From: Thermofilum sp.
GTDB lineage: Archaea > Thermoproteota > Thermoprotei > Thermofilales > Thermofilaceae
DNA length: 64,000 nucleotides
Assembly: GCA_038741495.1 (NCBI GenBank)
Contig: JAVYKX010000001.1
Location: 180,918-244,917, forward strand
Direction: 5' to 3'
In this document: in pieces, positions 34,072 through 42,197 of the stretch
Layout: every line of letters begins with the position of its first letter
How positions within the stretch are numbered: position 1 is the stretch's first letter
Translations under genes and position numbers: made by a program
Notes under the pieces: model-generated
What the model was told of the DNA's origin: nothing
Database searches by the model: none
Seen by the model: the letters and a program-made list of their open reading frames with translations, nothing else

Positions 34072-35103
34072 TCAGCGGCCTCTGAAGTACCTGATCAGCA
34101 GGGCTCTCATCATAAGCACGGTCGCGTAAATGCCCCGGATCAGGAACCCTCTCCTCTCCAGCTCCCCATCGCTCACAACCTTAATCCTGCGAACGATCGC
34201 CCTGGAGACGAGGTGCTTTCTCAGGTTTCTAAGAACCTTTACGATAGCGCTAATGTAGGCTGATGCTTCCCCGCTTCTTCCGGCGAAAGCGAGCACAACC
34301 GCGTTGAGGTAGCCCAGGTAGGTGGTCAGCAGGAGGCTGAAAACCATGTTGAAAGTGTCCAGGTTCTTGACCGTGTTCAGAAGCCTGTTCCTGAAGCCGA
34401 AGTAGAGCTTCTCGTAGCTCAACCTCTTGGCAAGCCTATCTTCGTGCCAGACGCGCGCCCTGGGCTCGAAGAGTATCTCATAACCCCTCAACCTGAGCCT
34501 CCAGCTGTAGTCTGTGTCGTCGTCGTAGATGAAGTACGTGTCGTCGAAGCCCATCACCTCGAAGTACGCTCTCTTCCGAGTGATCATCGCTGCGGAGGAA
34601 GAGGCGAACAGGAGCATGGGCCGCTTAAACAGGTTCGAGTCCCAGCCGTAAGCCGACAGCCAGGTGCCGGTGCTGTCCACCCCCAAGCCCGTGTGGTCCA
34701 TCCTACCCGTGTTGCTCATTGACACGACCTTCGCTTGCACGGCTCCTACACGGGGGCTCGACGAGATAGCCTCTACGAGGTAGCTTAACCAGTCGGGCTC
34801 TACAACCACGTCGTTGTCTAGGAAGACCACGTACTCCGACCTCGGGTCGCTCGCGAGAACACCTACGTTATGCGAGGCCGCGGCTCCTATATTCGCATCA
34901 AAGTGGACGAGCTTGATCTTCAAACCGCTTTCCTCCCTGAACTGCTGAACAAGCTCCTCGATACGGTCCGTTAGAGAGTCAACGACTATAACCTCGTAGT
35001 TCGGGTAAGTCGTCTTCAGAAGGGAGCTTAAACAGCGCTTCAAGGTCTCGAGAGACTTGTAGTTGATAACGACTACGCTCACTAGCGGTGGGTCTCCCAT
35101 CAC
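34072..35103 (-). CDS. Family 2 glycosyltransferase
   Basis: This 343-residue protein is a GT-A fold glycosyltransferase. The N-terminal domain shows VSVVVINYKSLETLKRCLSS, the nucleotide-binding VIVVDSLTDR, the insertion region NIGAAASHNVG and the metal site VVFLDNDVVVEPDWLSYL (DND). IYDDDTDYSWRLRLRGYEIL carries the catalytic aspartate region. A hydrophobic segment near 255-280 could anchor it to the membrane. It is divergent from the flippase-like gene at 35153, sharing a 49-base promoter region. Rhamnosyl-type activity in cell-surface glycan synthesis is a guess from family resemblance. Confidence 0.88.
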   Translation of the reverse strand: MMGDPPLVSVVVINYKSLETLKRCLSSLLKTTYPNYEVIVVDSLTDRIEELVQQFREESGLKIKLVHFDANIGAAASHNVGVLASDPRSEYVVFLDNDVVVEPDWLSYLVEAISSSPRVGAVQAKVVSMSNTGRMDHTGLGVDSTGTWLSAYGWDSNLFKRPMLLFASSSAAMITRKRAYFEVMGFDDTYFIYDDDTDYSWRLRLRGYEILFEPRARVWHEDRLAKRLSYEKLYFGFRNRLLNTVKNLDTFNMVFSLLLTTYLGYLNAVVLAFAGRSGEASAYISAIVKVLRNLRKHLVSRAIVRRIKVVSDGELERRGFLIRGIYATVLMMRALLIRYFRGR

Positions 35104-35152
35104 GAGGCAATTCCGGTAAAACCTTTTTTATCTTCGCTGCATTTGGAATTCT

Positions 35153-36241
35153 ATGAAGGTGGAGCGGAGGCGAGCTCGCCGCGCTATTTTTCTTCTACAA
35201 GTATTCATCGTTACCGCGCTCGCCGCGTACATTGCGAAGGACTTCGACATCTACGATTTCATTTACGCGTTGAGAGCGTTAGACCTTGCGGACCTAGTAC
35301 CCATAGTGATTTTCGAAGTTCTATACTACTTTTCCAACGCGCTGGCTTTCTGGTTCCTTAGCAGGAAGAGGTTTGGGCTAAGCTTTAGCGAAGCTTATGG
35401 AGCCTCAATGATGTCGTGGCTGGTCGATATCCTTCTGCCATCCGCTTTCATCGAAGGAGACCTCGCCAGAATCTTCTTCTTAAAGACAAAGTCCGACTGG
35501 GCAAGCGCTATCAGCTACACGCTTTTCTTCCGCCTCCTCATAAGCTCTACACTGGTGTTTTTCATAGCTTTTTCCTCCCTGCTGGCGTTAAACATGCTAT
35601 ACCTCTACTCGAGCGTAGCCTTGTTCTACGTGCTTACAGTTCCTCTCGGAGTTCTCCTATCCGCAGCAATGTGGGTTGTCGTCTTCAAGCCTATGATTCT
35701 AAAGAGCTGGATTGTCAGAGCTTCAGCGAGATTCCTGAGGGGCGAGGCCTTAAAGAAGTTCGAGAGAGATCTCGGAGAGTTTCTCGCAAAAGTACAGGAT
35801 TCTGCTCGCGACTTCAACCCTTCCAACCCCCACCTCCTCGCCGCGCTAGCTGCGCTCATGCTGCAGTGGATTAGCGGCATCTTCACCCCGTACTTCTCTT
35901 TAAGAGCTGCAGGGGTCGAAATCAACCCCATTCTCATAGCTCCCGGCTACACGGTGCTCACCGTATTCTCTCTTGCCTCGGTGGGAGTCCCCTTCATGCT
36001 CGGCAGCGTAGACAGCGCTCTAGTCACTCTCTACCTACTACTTCGAGTTCCGAAGGAGAGAGCTCTCCTGGCGACGCTGGTTGGACGCGGCATCACGGTG
36101 ATCACGACGCTGGCGCTCATCTACCCTGTTGGCGTCGTCTACATCAAGAGAACATTCTCGACGAGCAACCTGGAGGAGGTGAGAGCCACGTTGAGGAGAA
36201 TCTCCACCGAGTACGGGGTCAGGATCCCGCTAGTAGGTTAG
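35153..36241 (+). CDS. Flippase-like membrane protein (lysylphosphatidylglycerol synthase TM-like, UPF0104)
   Basis: This 362-residue polytopic protein has about eight transmembrane segments. The UPF0104/LPG-synthase TM pattern is seen in LVDILLPSAFIEGDLARIFF (family PxxxGexxR region), FRLLISSTLVFFIAFSSLLA and GITVITTLALIYPVGVVYI. Bacterial relatives move or modify phospholipids; archaeal ones are often next to glycosyltransferases, as here, which suggests lipid-linked glycan handling. That role is inference. CCTTTTTATC about 25 nt before the ATG is a probable TATA box. Confidence 0.8.
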   Translation: MKVERRRARRAIFLLQVFIVTALAAYIAKDFDIYDFIYALRALDLADLVPIVIFEVLYYFSNALAFWFLSRKRFGLSFSEAYGASMMSWLVDILLPSAFIEGDLARIFFLKTKSDWASAISYTLFFRLLISSTLVFFIAFSSLLALNMLYLYSSVALFYVLTVPLGVLLSAAMWVVVFKPMILKSWIVRASARFLRGEALKKFERDLGEFLAKVQDSARDFNPSNPHLLAALAALMLQWISGIFTPYFSLRAAGVEINPILIAPGYTVLTVFSLASVGVPFMLGSVDSALVTLYLLLRVPKERALLATLVGRGITVITTLALIYPVGVVYIKRTFSTSNLEEVRATLRRISTEYGVRIPLVG

Positions 36242-36242
36242 C

Positions 36243-36572
36243 CTAAGTTCTCCTGCTCAAAGCTTTCAGCTCCTTCATCACTCGCTGCTTCACAGCCTCG
36301 TCGAGAATCGAGCTCGCGTCCTTAAGCCCTGAGAGCGTCATAACCGCTAACACGTGCGAACAGAAGCCTTTGCTCTCGAAGCCCTTGCACGTGCACGCGA
36401 ACCTACCGCCCTCGTACTTTACGAGGTGCTTACTGTTCCTACCTATGACGTAGTACATGTAGGGGCTAATCTTCACAACCCTCCCTTCGCTGAGAAGCCA
36501 CGCTGCCTTGTTGATTATCTTCATCATCGCTTGCTGCCCCTCCGAGGACTTCTGCGTATTAACTTCCGTCAT
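36243..36572 (-). CDS. SWIM zinc-finger protein
   Basis: The 109-residue protein carries a SWIM domain, CxCx8CxH in FACTCKGFESKGFCSHVLAV, with the usual preceding beta strands (YYVIGRNSKHLVKYEGG). SWIM domains bind DNA or proteins; archaeal single-domain members are uncharacterised. Helices flank the finger on both sides (MMKIINKAAWLLSEGR and EAVKQRVMKELKALS). The true start may be one of the internal ATGs near residue 16. The stop lies two bases from the convergent flippase-like gene stop. Confidence 0.8.
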   Translation of the reverse strand: MTEVNTQKSSEGQQAMMKIINKAAWLLSEGRVVKISPYMYYVIGRNSKHLVKYEGGRFACTCKGFESKGFCSHVLAVMTLSGLKDASSILDEAVKQRVMKELKALSRRT

Positions 36573-36612
36573 CTCGCAGGGTTTATTACGCGAGGACTTA
36601 TTAGCGTAGCGT

Positions 36613-37122
36613 ATGCGGCGCGTAGCCGTGGTATCCGACTCTCACGATAGAGTCGATAACCTGAGGAGGTTCGCGGAGGAAGCGCGGAGAGAAGCTGTAG
36701 AGGCGGTGATCCACGCCGGCGATATAGTATCGCCTTTTGCCCTCCGCGAGCTCAAGGGCTTTAAGATTTACGCGGTTTTCGGCAACAACGACGGGGAGAA
36801 GCTCCTCCTAAGCAGGGTGGCCGGAGAGCTTGGAGCCACTCTGGTAGAGCAGCCTCTCTTCACTTCTATTGGTGGCCGCGACGTAGCTGTCGTGCACGGT
36901 GCGAGTTCTCCAGAATTGACGGCGAAGCTCGTGGAAGCGCTAGCCAGGAGCAATCTCTTCAGCATCGTAGTTTATGGGCACACTCACAAGCTAGATGTTA
37001 GACGAGTGGGTGAAACTCTCGTGGTAAACCCGGGAACCCTCTCCGGCTACCTTGCGGACAGGGCAACCTACGCGCTCGTAGACCTGGATACGCTCGAAGT
37101 GGAGATAGTCGAGGTTGATTAA
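36613..37122 (+). CDS. YfcE/MJ0936-type metallophosphoesterase
   Basis: This 169-residue phosphodiesterase has the complete metal-binding set: VVSDSHDRVDN, IHAGDIVSPFAL, VFGNNDGEK, VVHGASSPEL and VVYGHTHKLDVRR. The NPGTLSGY segment is typical of the MJ0936 group, which hydrolyses phosphodiesters such as bis-pNPP in vitro. The physiological substrate is unknown. It is divergent from the SWIM gene and starts a tight plus-strand operon with IMPase (no gap) and TatD. Confidence 0.9.
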   Translation: MRRVAVVSDSHDRVDNLRRFAEEARREAVEAVIHAGDIVSPFALRELKGFKIYAVFGNNDGEKLLLSRVAGELGATLVEQPLFTSIGGRDVAVVHGASSPELTAKLVEALARSNLFSIVVYGHTHKLDVRRVGETLVVNPGTLSGYLADRATYALVDLDTLEVEIVEVD

Positions 37123-37968
37123 GTGGAAGCCGGGAAGCTTCTCAGCGCGCTGAGGGAGGCCGCTCGTAGAGCGGGGGAGGCGGCGCTCTCGGTTAGAGAG
37201 CAGGGGCTCGGCGGGGAGGTTGTAGGTATCGGGAAGAGCGGCGACGCGACTCTCAGGGGGGATTTGGCTGCTGAGAGGGCAGCGGTAGAATACATAGTAG
37301 AGAAGCTGGGAGATGTCGTGATCATCTCCGAAGAGATGGGGGTTGAAACCGCTGGGCGAGGAGATTTAACTGTGGTCGTCGACCCGATAGACGGGAGCAG
37401 GAACTACAAGCGCGGCAGCCCCCTTTTTACAGTTTCCATAGCGGCAGCCACCGGTACCTCACTCGACAGTGTAGTCGCCGGCGTGATTTACGCTCCAGCG
37501 CTCGGACTCGAGGTCTACGCCGTAAAGGGCGGTGGAGCCTACGCTAATGGTAGGAGAATCTCCGTGAAAGCCCCCGAGCGCGGAGATCTCGTGTTTGTCG
37601 GGGCAAGCCCTAAGGCGAGCTTTCTTCCATACGCTTTCATGCTCGAGCTATCGAAAAGGGGTCTCATCGCGAGAAGCTTGGGCGCTGCTAGCTACGAGAT
37701 GGCTTCGGTAGCTCTCGGTGCCGCCGACGGGTACATTGACGCGTGGGGGACTATGCGCGTAGTGGACATCGCGGCTGCCTACCTCGTTGTCCGCGAGGCT
37801 GGAGGGTGGGTTAGCGCACAGGGAAGGATGTGCGAGTCACCGTGCCTTTCTCTACAGGAACGGCTGAGCATCGTCGCTGCCGCTACCGGCAGCCTAGGGG
37901 CAGAGCTGCTGGACGCGTTACGGGAGGCGCTAGGTTTTTCGCTCAAAGACCCCCTCAGCCGCGGCTAG
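37123..37968 (+). CDS. Inositol monophosphatase family protein
   Basis: IMPase-family enzymes remove phosphate from inositol monophosphate; several archaeal ones also act on fructose-1,6-bisphosphate. The 281 residues include the lithium-sensitive core: VIISEEMGVE (metal glutamate), VVDPIDGSRNYKRG (metal aspartates) and YIDAWGTMRVVDIAAAYLVV. The start is a GTG directly after the phosphoesterase stop, so translation is coupled. In a cell that also has an FBP aldolase/phosphatase, inositol phosphate for archaetidylinositol is a likely substrate. Confidence 0.9.
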   Translation: MEAGKLLSALREAARRAGEAALSVREQGLGGEVVGIGKSGDATLRGDLAAERAAVEYIVEKLGDVVIISEEMGVETAGRGDLTVVVDPIDGSRNYKRGSPLFTVSIAAATGTSLDSVVAGVIYAPALGLEVYAVKGGGAYANGRRISVKAPERGDLVFVGASPKASFLPYAFMLELSKRGLIARSLGAASYEMASVALGAADGYIDAWGTMRVVDIAAAYLVVREAGGWVSAQGRMCESPCLSLQERLSIVAAATGSLGAELLDALREALGFSLKDPLSRG

Positions 37969-37971
37969 AAC

Positions 37972-38700
37972 ATGTTCGTCGACGCTCACGTGCACCTGCA
38001 CGAGTTCACTTTAAAGGAAGTAGAGGAGTTCATCGACTTGGGAGTTGTGCTGGTAGCGGTGAGCGATGACTATGACTCTTCTGTTAAAACTCTTGAGCTT
38101 CGCGACTTTTTCCCCGGCCGCGTCAAGGCGTGCGTCGGCATACACCCGTGGAAGATCCCTGCAGAGGGCGTCCCTGCCTCGCTTATAGATAGCTTGCTGG
38201 ATCTAGTCAGAGAGGCTGACTGCGTAGGGGAAGTAGGCGTTGACCTCAAGTTCGTACCAGAAACTTTCGAGGCACAGCGCGAAGCGTTCAGAGTTCTTGC
38301 CAGAGAGGCTGCAAAACTTGGGAAGCCCATCAACGTTCACGCTGCTGGCGCGTGGCAGGAGGCTCTCGCAGTGCTGGCGGAGCTTAATGCACCCAAAGCT
38401 TTATTGCACTGGTACACGGGCCCCGAGGGGCTGCTGCCGCTTCTCTCAGAGAGGGGGTACTTCGTCTCGATAAACCCGGCCGTGAAGATCCAGAGGAAGC
38501 ATCGGGATCTTGCCGCGAGGGTGGACCCCTCCATGCTTCTCACCGAGAGTGACGGCCCCTACGATTACAGGGGGCTGAAGCTAAGTCCCAGGCTAATACC
38601 TGAGCTCGTAGCGGATATCGCCGCTCTGAGAGGAGTAGCGTCCGCGGAGATCGCCAGCGTTGTCAGGGAAAACTTTAACCGGCTGTTTCCAAGAAAGTAG
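37972..38700 (+). CDS. TatD-like metal-dependent hydrolase
   Basis: This 242-residue TIM-barrel hydrolase of the TatD group shows FVDAHVHLHEFTLKE (metal histidines), VGIHPWKIP, CVGEVGVDLKFVPETF, the two histidines in PINVHAAGAWQEAL and ALLHWYTGPEG, and the aspartate in LLTESDGPYDYRG. TatD proteins are 3'-5' exonucleases or related hydrolases. It begins three bases after the IMPase stop. A box C/D sRNA begins within a few bases of its stop, so both may come from one transcript. Confidence 0.9.
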   Translation: MFVDAHVHLHEFTLKEVEEFIDLGVVLVAVSDDYDSSVKTLELRDFFPGRVKACVGIHPWKIPAEGVPASLIDSLLDLVREADCVGEVGVDLKFVPETFEAQREAFRVLAREAAKLGKPINVHAAGAWQEALAVLAELNAPKALLHWYTGPEGLLPLLSERGYFVSINPAVKIQRKHRDLAARVDPSMLLTESDGPYDYRGLKLSPRLIPELVADIAALRGVASAEIASVVRENFNRLFPRK

Positions 38701-38702
38701 CC

Positions 38703-38760
38703 TGGGCCTGATGACTACTTCCGGAGCTGACGAGTGATGTGAACTTACCCGGCTGACCCC
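38703..38760 (+). ncRNA. Box C/D sRNA (2'-O-methylation guide), double-guide type
   Basis: The order and spacing fit archaeal C/D guide RNAs exactly. Box C is TGATGA at 38709-38714. Guide 1 is CTACTTCCGGAG (12 nt). Box D' is CTGA at 38727-38730. A four-base spacer follows. Box C' is TGATGT at 38735-38740. Guide 2 is GAACTTACCCGG (12 nt). Box D is CTGA at 38753-38756. GGG before box C can pair with CCCC after box D. Guide 2 is complementary to CCGGGUAAGUUC, which I recognise from memory as the conserved helix 71 region of 23S rRNA. The D+5 rule predicts methylation of the last G of GGG, about G1950 in E. coli numbering. I could not place the guide 1 target. Confidence 0.85.
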
Positions 38761-38812
38761 TTAGCGCGCTAACGCTTTTATTCAGCTATGCTGCTTCTGC
38801 TCTCGGGAGGAA

Positions 38813-39583
38813 ATGAGGGTCGAGGATTTAGGAGGTTATAAGTTGGTTGTACGCAGAGACGTGCGGCTGAGGAAAGGGGTTCTCGTGCAGGGGTTACCGG
38901 GAATAGGGCTAGTCGGTAAGATTGCTGTAGACTATATCATCGCTAACCTGCACCTACCGCTCTTTGCGGAGCTTTTCGGGCCCGGGCTGCTGCTCCCCGT
39001 AGGTAACGCGGGTGTTTTCGTCGACGGCTCGGGGGTTCTGCGCCTACCTTCGTACAAGTTCTACCTCCTTGAGCGGGACTCAGGAGACGTGGTCTTCCTT
39101 ACGAGCGAAGTTCAGCCGGTGAGCTGGGGGCAGTACGATGTTGCTGAAAGGGTACTGGACTACTTTGTACGGATAGGAGGTAGGGAGGTTATAGGGGTTT
39201 GCGGCACTTCATCGGAGAGCGAGGAGATCGAAGTCTACTACGCTCTAGCCGGAGACCTCGACGAGAAGAGGTTTGAGGCACTTAATCTCAAGAAGAGCTC
39301 GGGAGGCACTATCACCGGTGCGTGCGGCCTCCTCCCGGCGCTGGCAGCTATGCGGGGTCTCTCAGGCTACGTCATCATGGGGAGCACGAATACCTCTGAG
39401 CCCAACCCTGCTGCTGCGCGGGAAGTCATAGTAGCTCTCTCGAAGCTCTTAGGTATTGAGGTGAACCTTGAGGACCTGGATAGGATGATCAAGGAGGTGA
39501 GGAGCCGCGAAGAAATAGCGAAGAAGCTGCTAGAGCAAATGGAGAGGAGGCCGGAGCCCAGTCTCCCCTCCTGGTACGTTTAA
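38813..39583 (+). CDS. PAC2 / proteasome assembly chaperone-like protein (COG1938)
   Basis: This 256-residue cytosolic protein belongs to the archaeal PAC2-like family, which binds immature proteasomes in some organisms. It shows VLVQGLPGIGLVGKIAVDYI, FAELFGPGLLLPVGNAG, ERVLDYFVRIGGREVIGVCG and the glycine-rich ITGACGLLPALAAMRGLSGY, followed by a C-terminal helical region (MIKEVRSREEIAKKLLEQME). No proteasome gene is in the window. GGGAGGA precedes the ATG, and CTTTTATTC near 38775 is a probable TATA box. Confidence 0.85.
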   Translation: MRVEDLGGYKLVVRRDVRLRKGVLVQGLPGIGLVGKIAVDYIIANLHLPLFAELFGPGLLLPVGNAGVFVDGSGVLRLPSYKFYLLERDSGDVVFLTSEVQPVSWGQYDVAERVLDYFVRIGGREVIGVCGTSSESEEIEVYYALAGDLDEKRFEALNLKKSSGGTITGACGLLPALAAMRGLSGYVIMGSTNTSEPNPAAAREVIVALSKLLGIEVNLEDLDRMIKEVRSREEIAKKLLEQMERRPEPSLPSWYV

Positions 39584-39640
39584 CTTTCTGCATTGAATCC
39601 TTAGGGAAGAGAGCTCCTCTAGTTTTAATATTAATACGCT

Positions 39641-39650
39641 TTTATAAAAG
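39641..39650 (+). promoter_or_regulatory. TATA box of FBP aldolase/phosphatase
   Basis: TTTATAAAAG lies in an AT-rich gap about 85 nt before the ATG. A second candidate (TTTTAATA, 39653-39660) follows. The transcript start would lie near 39668, inside the inverted repeat listed next. Confidence 0.5.
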
Positions 39651-39660
39651 AGTTTTAATA

Positions 39661-39689
39661 AGTAAGTGAGGAGAGTACATAAACTTACT
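39661..39689. promoter_or_regulatory. Inverted repeat over the predicted transcription start of fbp
   Basis: AGTAAGT (39661-39667) and ACTTACT (39683-39689) form a perfect seven-base inverted repeat separated by 15 bases. Its place just after the TATA box suits a repressor site controlling a gluconeogenic gene, or a stem in the leader RNA. Function is inferred. Confidence 0.4.
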
Positions 39690-39727
39690 AAGGCAGCTTT
39701 AAGTCTACGTGCGAGAGTTAAGGTTCG

Positions 39728-40828
39728 ATGAGAGTAACTGTCAGCCTGATTAAGGCGGACATAGGTGGCCTCGCGGGGCACGCCGTAGTACACCCCAAGC
39801 TGGAGGAGCTTGCGAGGAAGAAGCTTCAGGAGGCTAAGGAGACGGGCCTTCTCATCGACTACTACGTCTACCACGCGGGGGATGACCTGCAACTCCTGAT
39901 GACCCACACAAAGGGTGAGAACAACCCCGAGATACACAAGCTAGCTTGGGATACTTTCGTGGAAGCTACCGAGAAGGTGAGTAAGCCTTTAAAGCTCTAC
40001 GGTGCTGGGCAGGACCTTCTCAGTGATACTTTCTCCGGGAACATTAAGGGTATGGGCCCTGGAGCGGCTGAGATGGAGTTTGAGGAGCGTAGGAGCGAGC
40101 CCATACTGGTTTTCTCCGCAGACAAGACCGAGCCGGGAGCTTGGAACTTCAAGCTCTACAAGATCTTCGCTGACCCGTTCAACACAGCAGGGCTTGTAAT
40201 CGACCCGTCGATGCACGACGGATTCATCTTTGATGTCCTCGACCTCCTAGAGGGAGCCAGCGTCCTGCTGAACACTCCAGAAGAGTCCTACGACCTGCTC
40301 GCGCTTATCGGGACGCCGGGCCGCTACGTCATCAGCAAAGTCTACCGGAAGTCTGATAGGGAGGTTGCAGCCTCCGCCTCGGTAACAAGGTTATCTTTAA
40401 TCGCCGGCCGATACGTCGGCAAGGATGATCCCGTGCTTATCGTCCGCGCTCAGCACGGCTTCCCGGCGGTTGGCGAGGTTCTTGAAGCCTTCGCGTTCCC
40501 GCACCTTGTTGCCGGATGGATGCGGGGAAGCCACCACGGACCCTTGATGCCTGTAAGCCTGAAAGACGCTAAGTGCACGAGGTTTGACGGGCCTCCTCGC
40601 GTGGTAGGTCTCGGTTTCCAGCTGCACAACGGGATCCTCGAAGGGCCGGTCGACCTCTTCGACGATCCAGCTTTCGACTACACGAGGAGGATGGCCGCGG
40701 AGATCGCGGATTACATGCGCAGGCACGGCCCCTTCATGCCGCACAGGCTCGGCCCAGAGGAGATGGAGTACACGACACTCCCCGGCGTTCTCGAGAAGCT
40801 GAGAACGAGATTTCAGAAAAGCAGGTAG
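39728..40828 (+). CDS. fbp: Fructose-1,6-bisphosphate aldolase/phosphatase
   Basis: This bifunctional archaeal enzyme makes fructose-1,6-bisphosphate from triose phosphates and then dephosphorylates it, which drives gluconeogenesis one way. The 366 residues have the class V FBPase signatures: MRVTVSLIKADIGGLAGHAV, YVYHAGDDLQLLMTH, LVFSADKTEPGAWNFKLYKI, FADPFNTAGLVIDPSMHDGF and GWMRGSHHGPLMPVSL. It is complete. The long AT-rich leader with an inverted repeat suggests regulation. Confidence 0.97.
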   Translation: MRVTVSLIKADIGGLAGHAVVHPKLEELARKKLQEAKETGLLIDYYVYHAGDDLQLLMTHTKGENNPEIHKLAWDTFVEATEKVSKPLKLYGAGQDLLSDTFSGNIKGMGPGAAEMEFEERRSEPILVFSADKTEPGAWNFKLYKIFADPFNTAGLVIDPSMHDGFIFDVLDLLEGASVLLNTPEESYDLLALIGTPGRYVISKVYRKSDREVAASASVTRLSLIAGRYVGKDDPVLIVRAQHGFPAVGEVLEAFAFPHLVAGWMRGSHHGPLMPVSLKDAKCTRFDGPPRVVGLGFQLHNGILEGPVDLFDDPAFDYTRRMAAEIADYMRRHGPFMPHRLGPEEMEYTTLPGVLEKLRTRFQKSR

Positions 40829-40847
40829 CAAGAGCTCGTCGAGCTGC

Positions 40848-42122
40848 CTACAGGAAACTTGTTTTTTCCACTAGTATTTCCTCGAAGGAGATGGGGTTCA
40901 ACTTAAAGGAGCCAGCCATGATTATCATACCCTCCTTTGGCTCCACTGTAGTAAACACTCTCATTGTCTTGCCCGCTGGGTCAAGGGAAGTAACTATGCC
41001 CAGGCCTTCAAGGTACTTTTCTCTACTCGAGAACGCTACCACATTGTAAAGGATTTCTGATCCCGAGAGGATGTGTACCTCGCTGGCGGAGAACATCGCC
41101 TTCAGGAGCTCGACGTCTCTTTTCGGAGCCTCGTCAGTGAAGAGTATCAGGGAGTTCTCAACCCTCTCTGCGAACTTCACCCTGCTCCCCAGGAAGCTCT
41201 CGGCTTTTTTCACCTCGTCAGAGCTTAGAGGAATTCCGTTGAATAGCAGGGTGAAGAGTAGCCTGTACTTGTCAAGGGTCACTATCCGCTCTAGAGCTCC
41301 CGAGAACCAGCGCCTATAGAGGTACCGCCTGTACTCTCTCCTTTCCTCCCTACTTCTCCTTCGCAGAACGCTCGGAGAGTCCACGCGAACAGAGGGGAAA
41401 AGCCCCGAGATAGGCTTGTAAACCTGCGAAAGCTCCTCTTCAGCCCCCACGAAAACGATGAAGTCGGGCTGCAGCGCTAGAGCTTCCGTTAGCTTGAGCT
41501 CCCGGCCACCCCACTCGTGCACCCAGCCAGCAGTATCCACCAGCACAGTATCAGCGCCAAGCGCTTCAGCTTTCCGCGAAAGGAGTAGGGCCCCCACGAC
41601 AGCTCTGTGGAGGAGGCCTGCCGGTGTGAAAGACCCGATGAAGAATCCATCTTCGAAAGCTACGCTGCTGAGGGAAACAGCGGGCCGCTCTGCGAGCCCC
41701 ATCCCTAGCGCTCCCGGCGGGCCTATGCTCTTCTGCCCAACGTCAGCATCTATCACAGCTATTTTTCTGCCCCCCTCCCTCACCAAGGTGTTGAGGAGTA
41801 GCGTGGAGAATGCTGTTTTTCCTGAATCGATGTCGCCGACTACGAGTATGCGCTTCGGGCCCGTGGAGGCTATCTCCTCCGCGGCTTTAACCCAGCTCTC
41901 GGGAACCGTTCGCCCCCTTACGAACCAGAACTTGCCGTGCTCGAGGTCCACCTTAGCCTCCTCGCTCGCATAGAGGGGTAGAGCCCTGAAGGGCTCGACA
42001 GTGACAACTTCGCTCTCTTCGATTTCTGCGCCGAAAGAGTCGAGCTTGCCCTTAACCACCGTTACTTTCGAAGGCCCCTCCACCAGGAGCGTGTAGTCCC
42101 GGGGGATTTCCACGAGCGGCAT
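40848..42122 (-). CDS. Polynucleotide 5'-hydroxyl kinase, Clp1/Grc3 family
   Basis: The 424-residue protein has the three-part layout of archaeal Clp1: an N-terminal beta domain (about 1-80), a P-loop kinase domain and a C-terminal beta domain. Walker A is the Clp1-type VVGDIDSGKTAFSTLLLN; IAVIDADVGQKSIGPPGALG carries the Walker B and the lid-side motif, and TVLVDTAGWVHEWGG follows. Archaeal relatives phosphorylate RNA and DNA 5' ends. Together with RtcA in this window it marks RNA-end processing, but the genes are far apart. The 3' end lies 19 nt from the convergent fbp stop. Confidence 0.9.
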   Translation of the reverse strand: MPLVEIPRDYTLLVEGPSKVTVVKGKLDSFGAEIEESEVVTVEPFRALPLYASEEAKVDLEHGKFWFVRGRTVPESWVKAAEEIASTGPKRILVVGDIDSGKTAFSTLLLNTLVREGGRKIAVIDADVGQKSIGPPGALGMGLAERPAVSLSSVAFEDGFFIGSFTPAGLLHRAVVGALLLSRKAEALGADTVLVDTAGWVHEWGGRELKLTEALALQPDFIVFVGAEEELSQVYKPISGLFPSVRVDSPSVLRRRSREERREYRRYLYRRWFSGALERIVTLDKYRLLFTLLFNGIPLSSDEVKKAESFLGSRVKFAERVENSLILFTDEAPKRDVELLKAMFSASEVHILSGSEILYNVVAFSSREKYLEGLGIVTSLDPAGKTMRVFTTVEPKEGMIIMAGSFKLNPISFEEILVEKTSFL

Positions 42123-42197
42123 CGTCCCCTACGACTTTCGCGTCGCACTTATAACGTTACTCCGCAAGAACAGCTGGGCGAAGTGTGGTGCTTGGGA

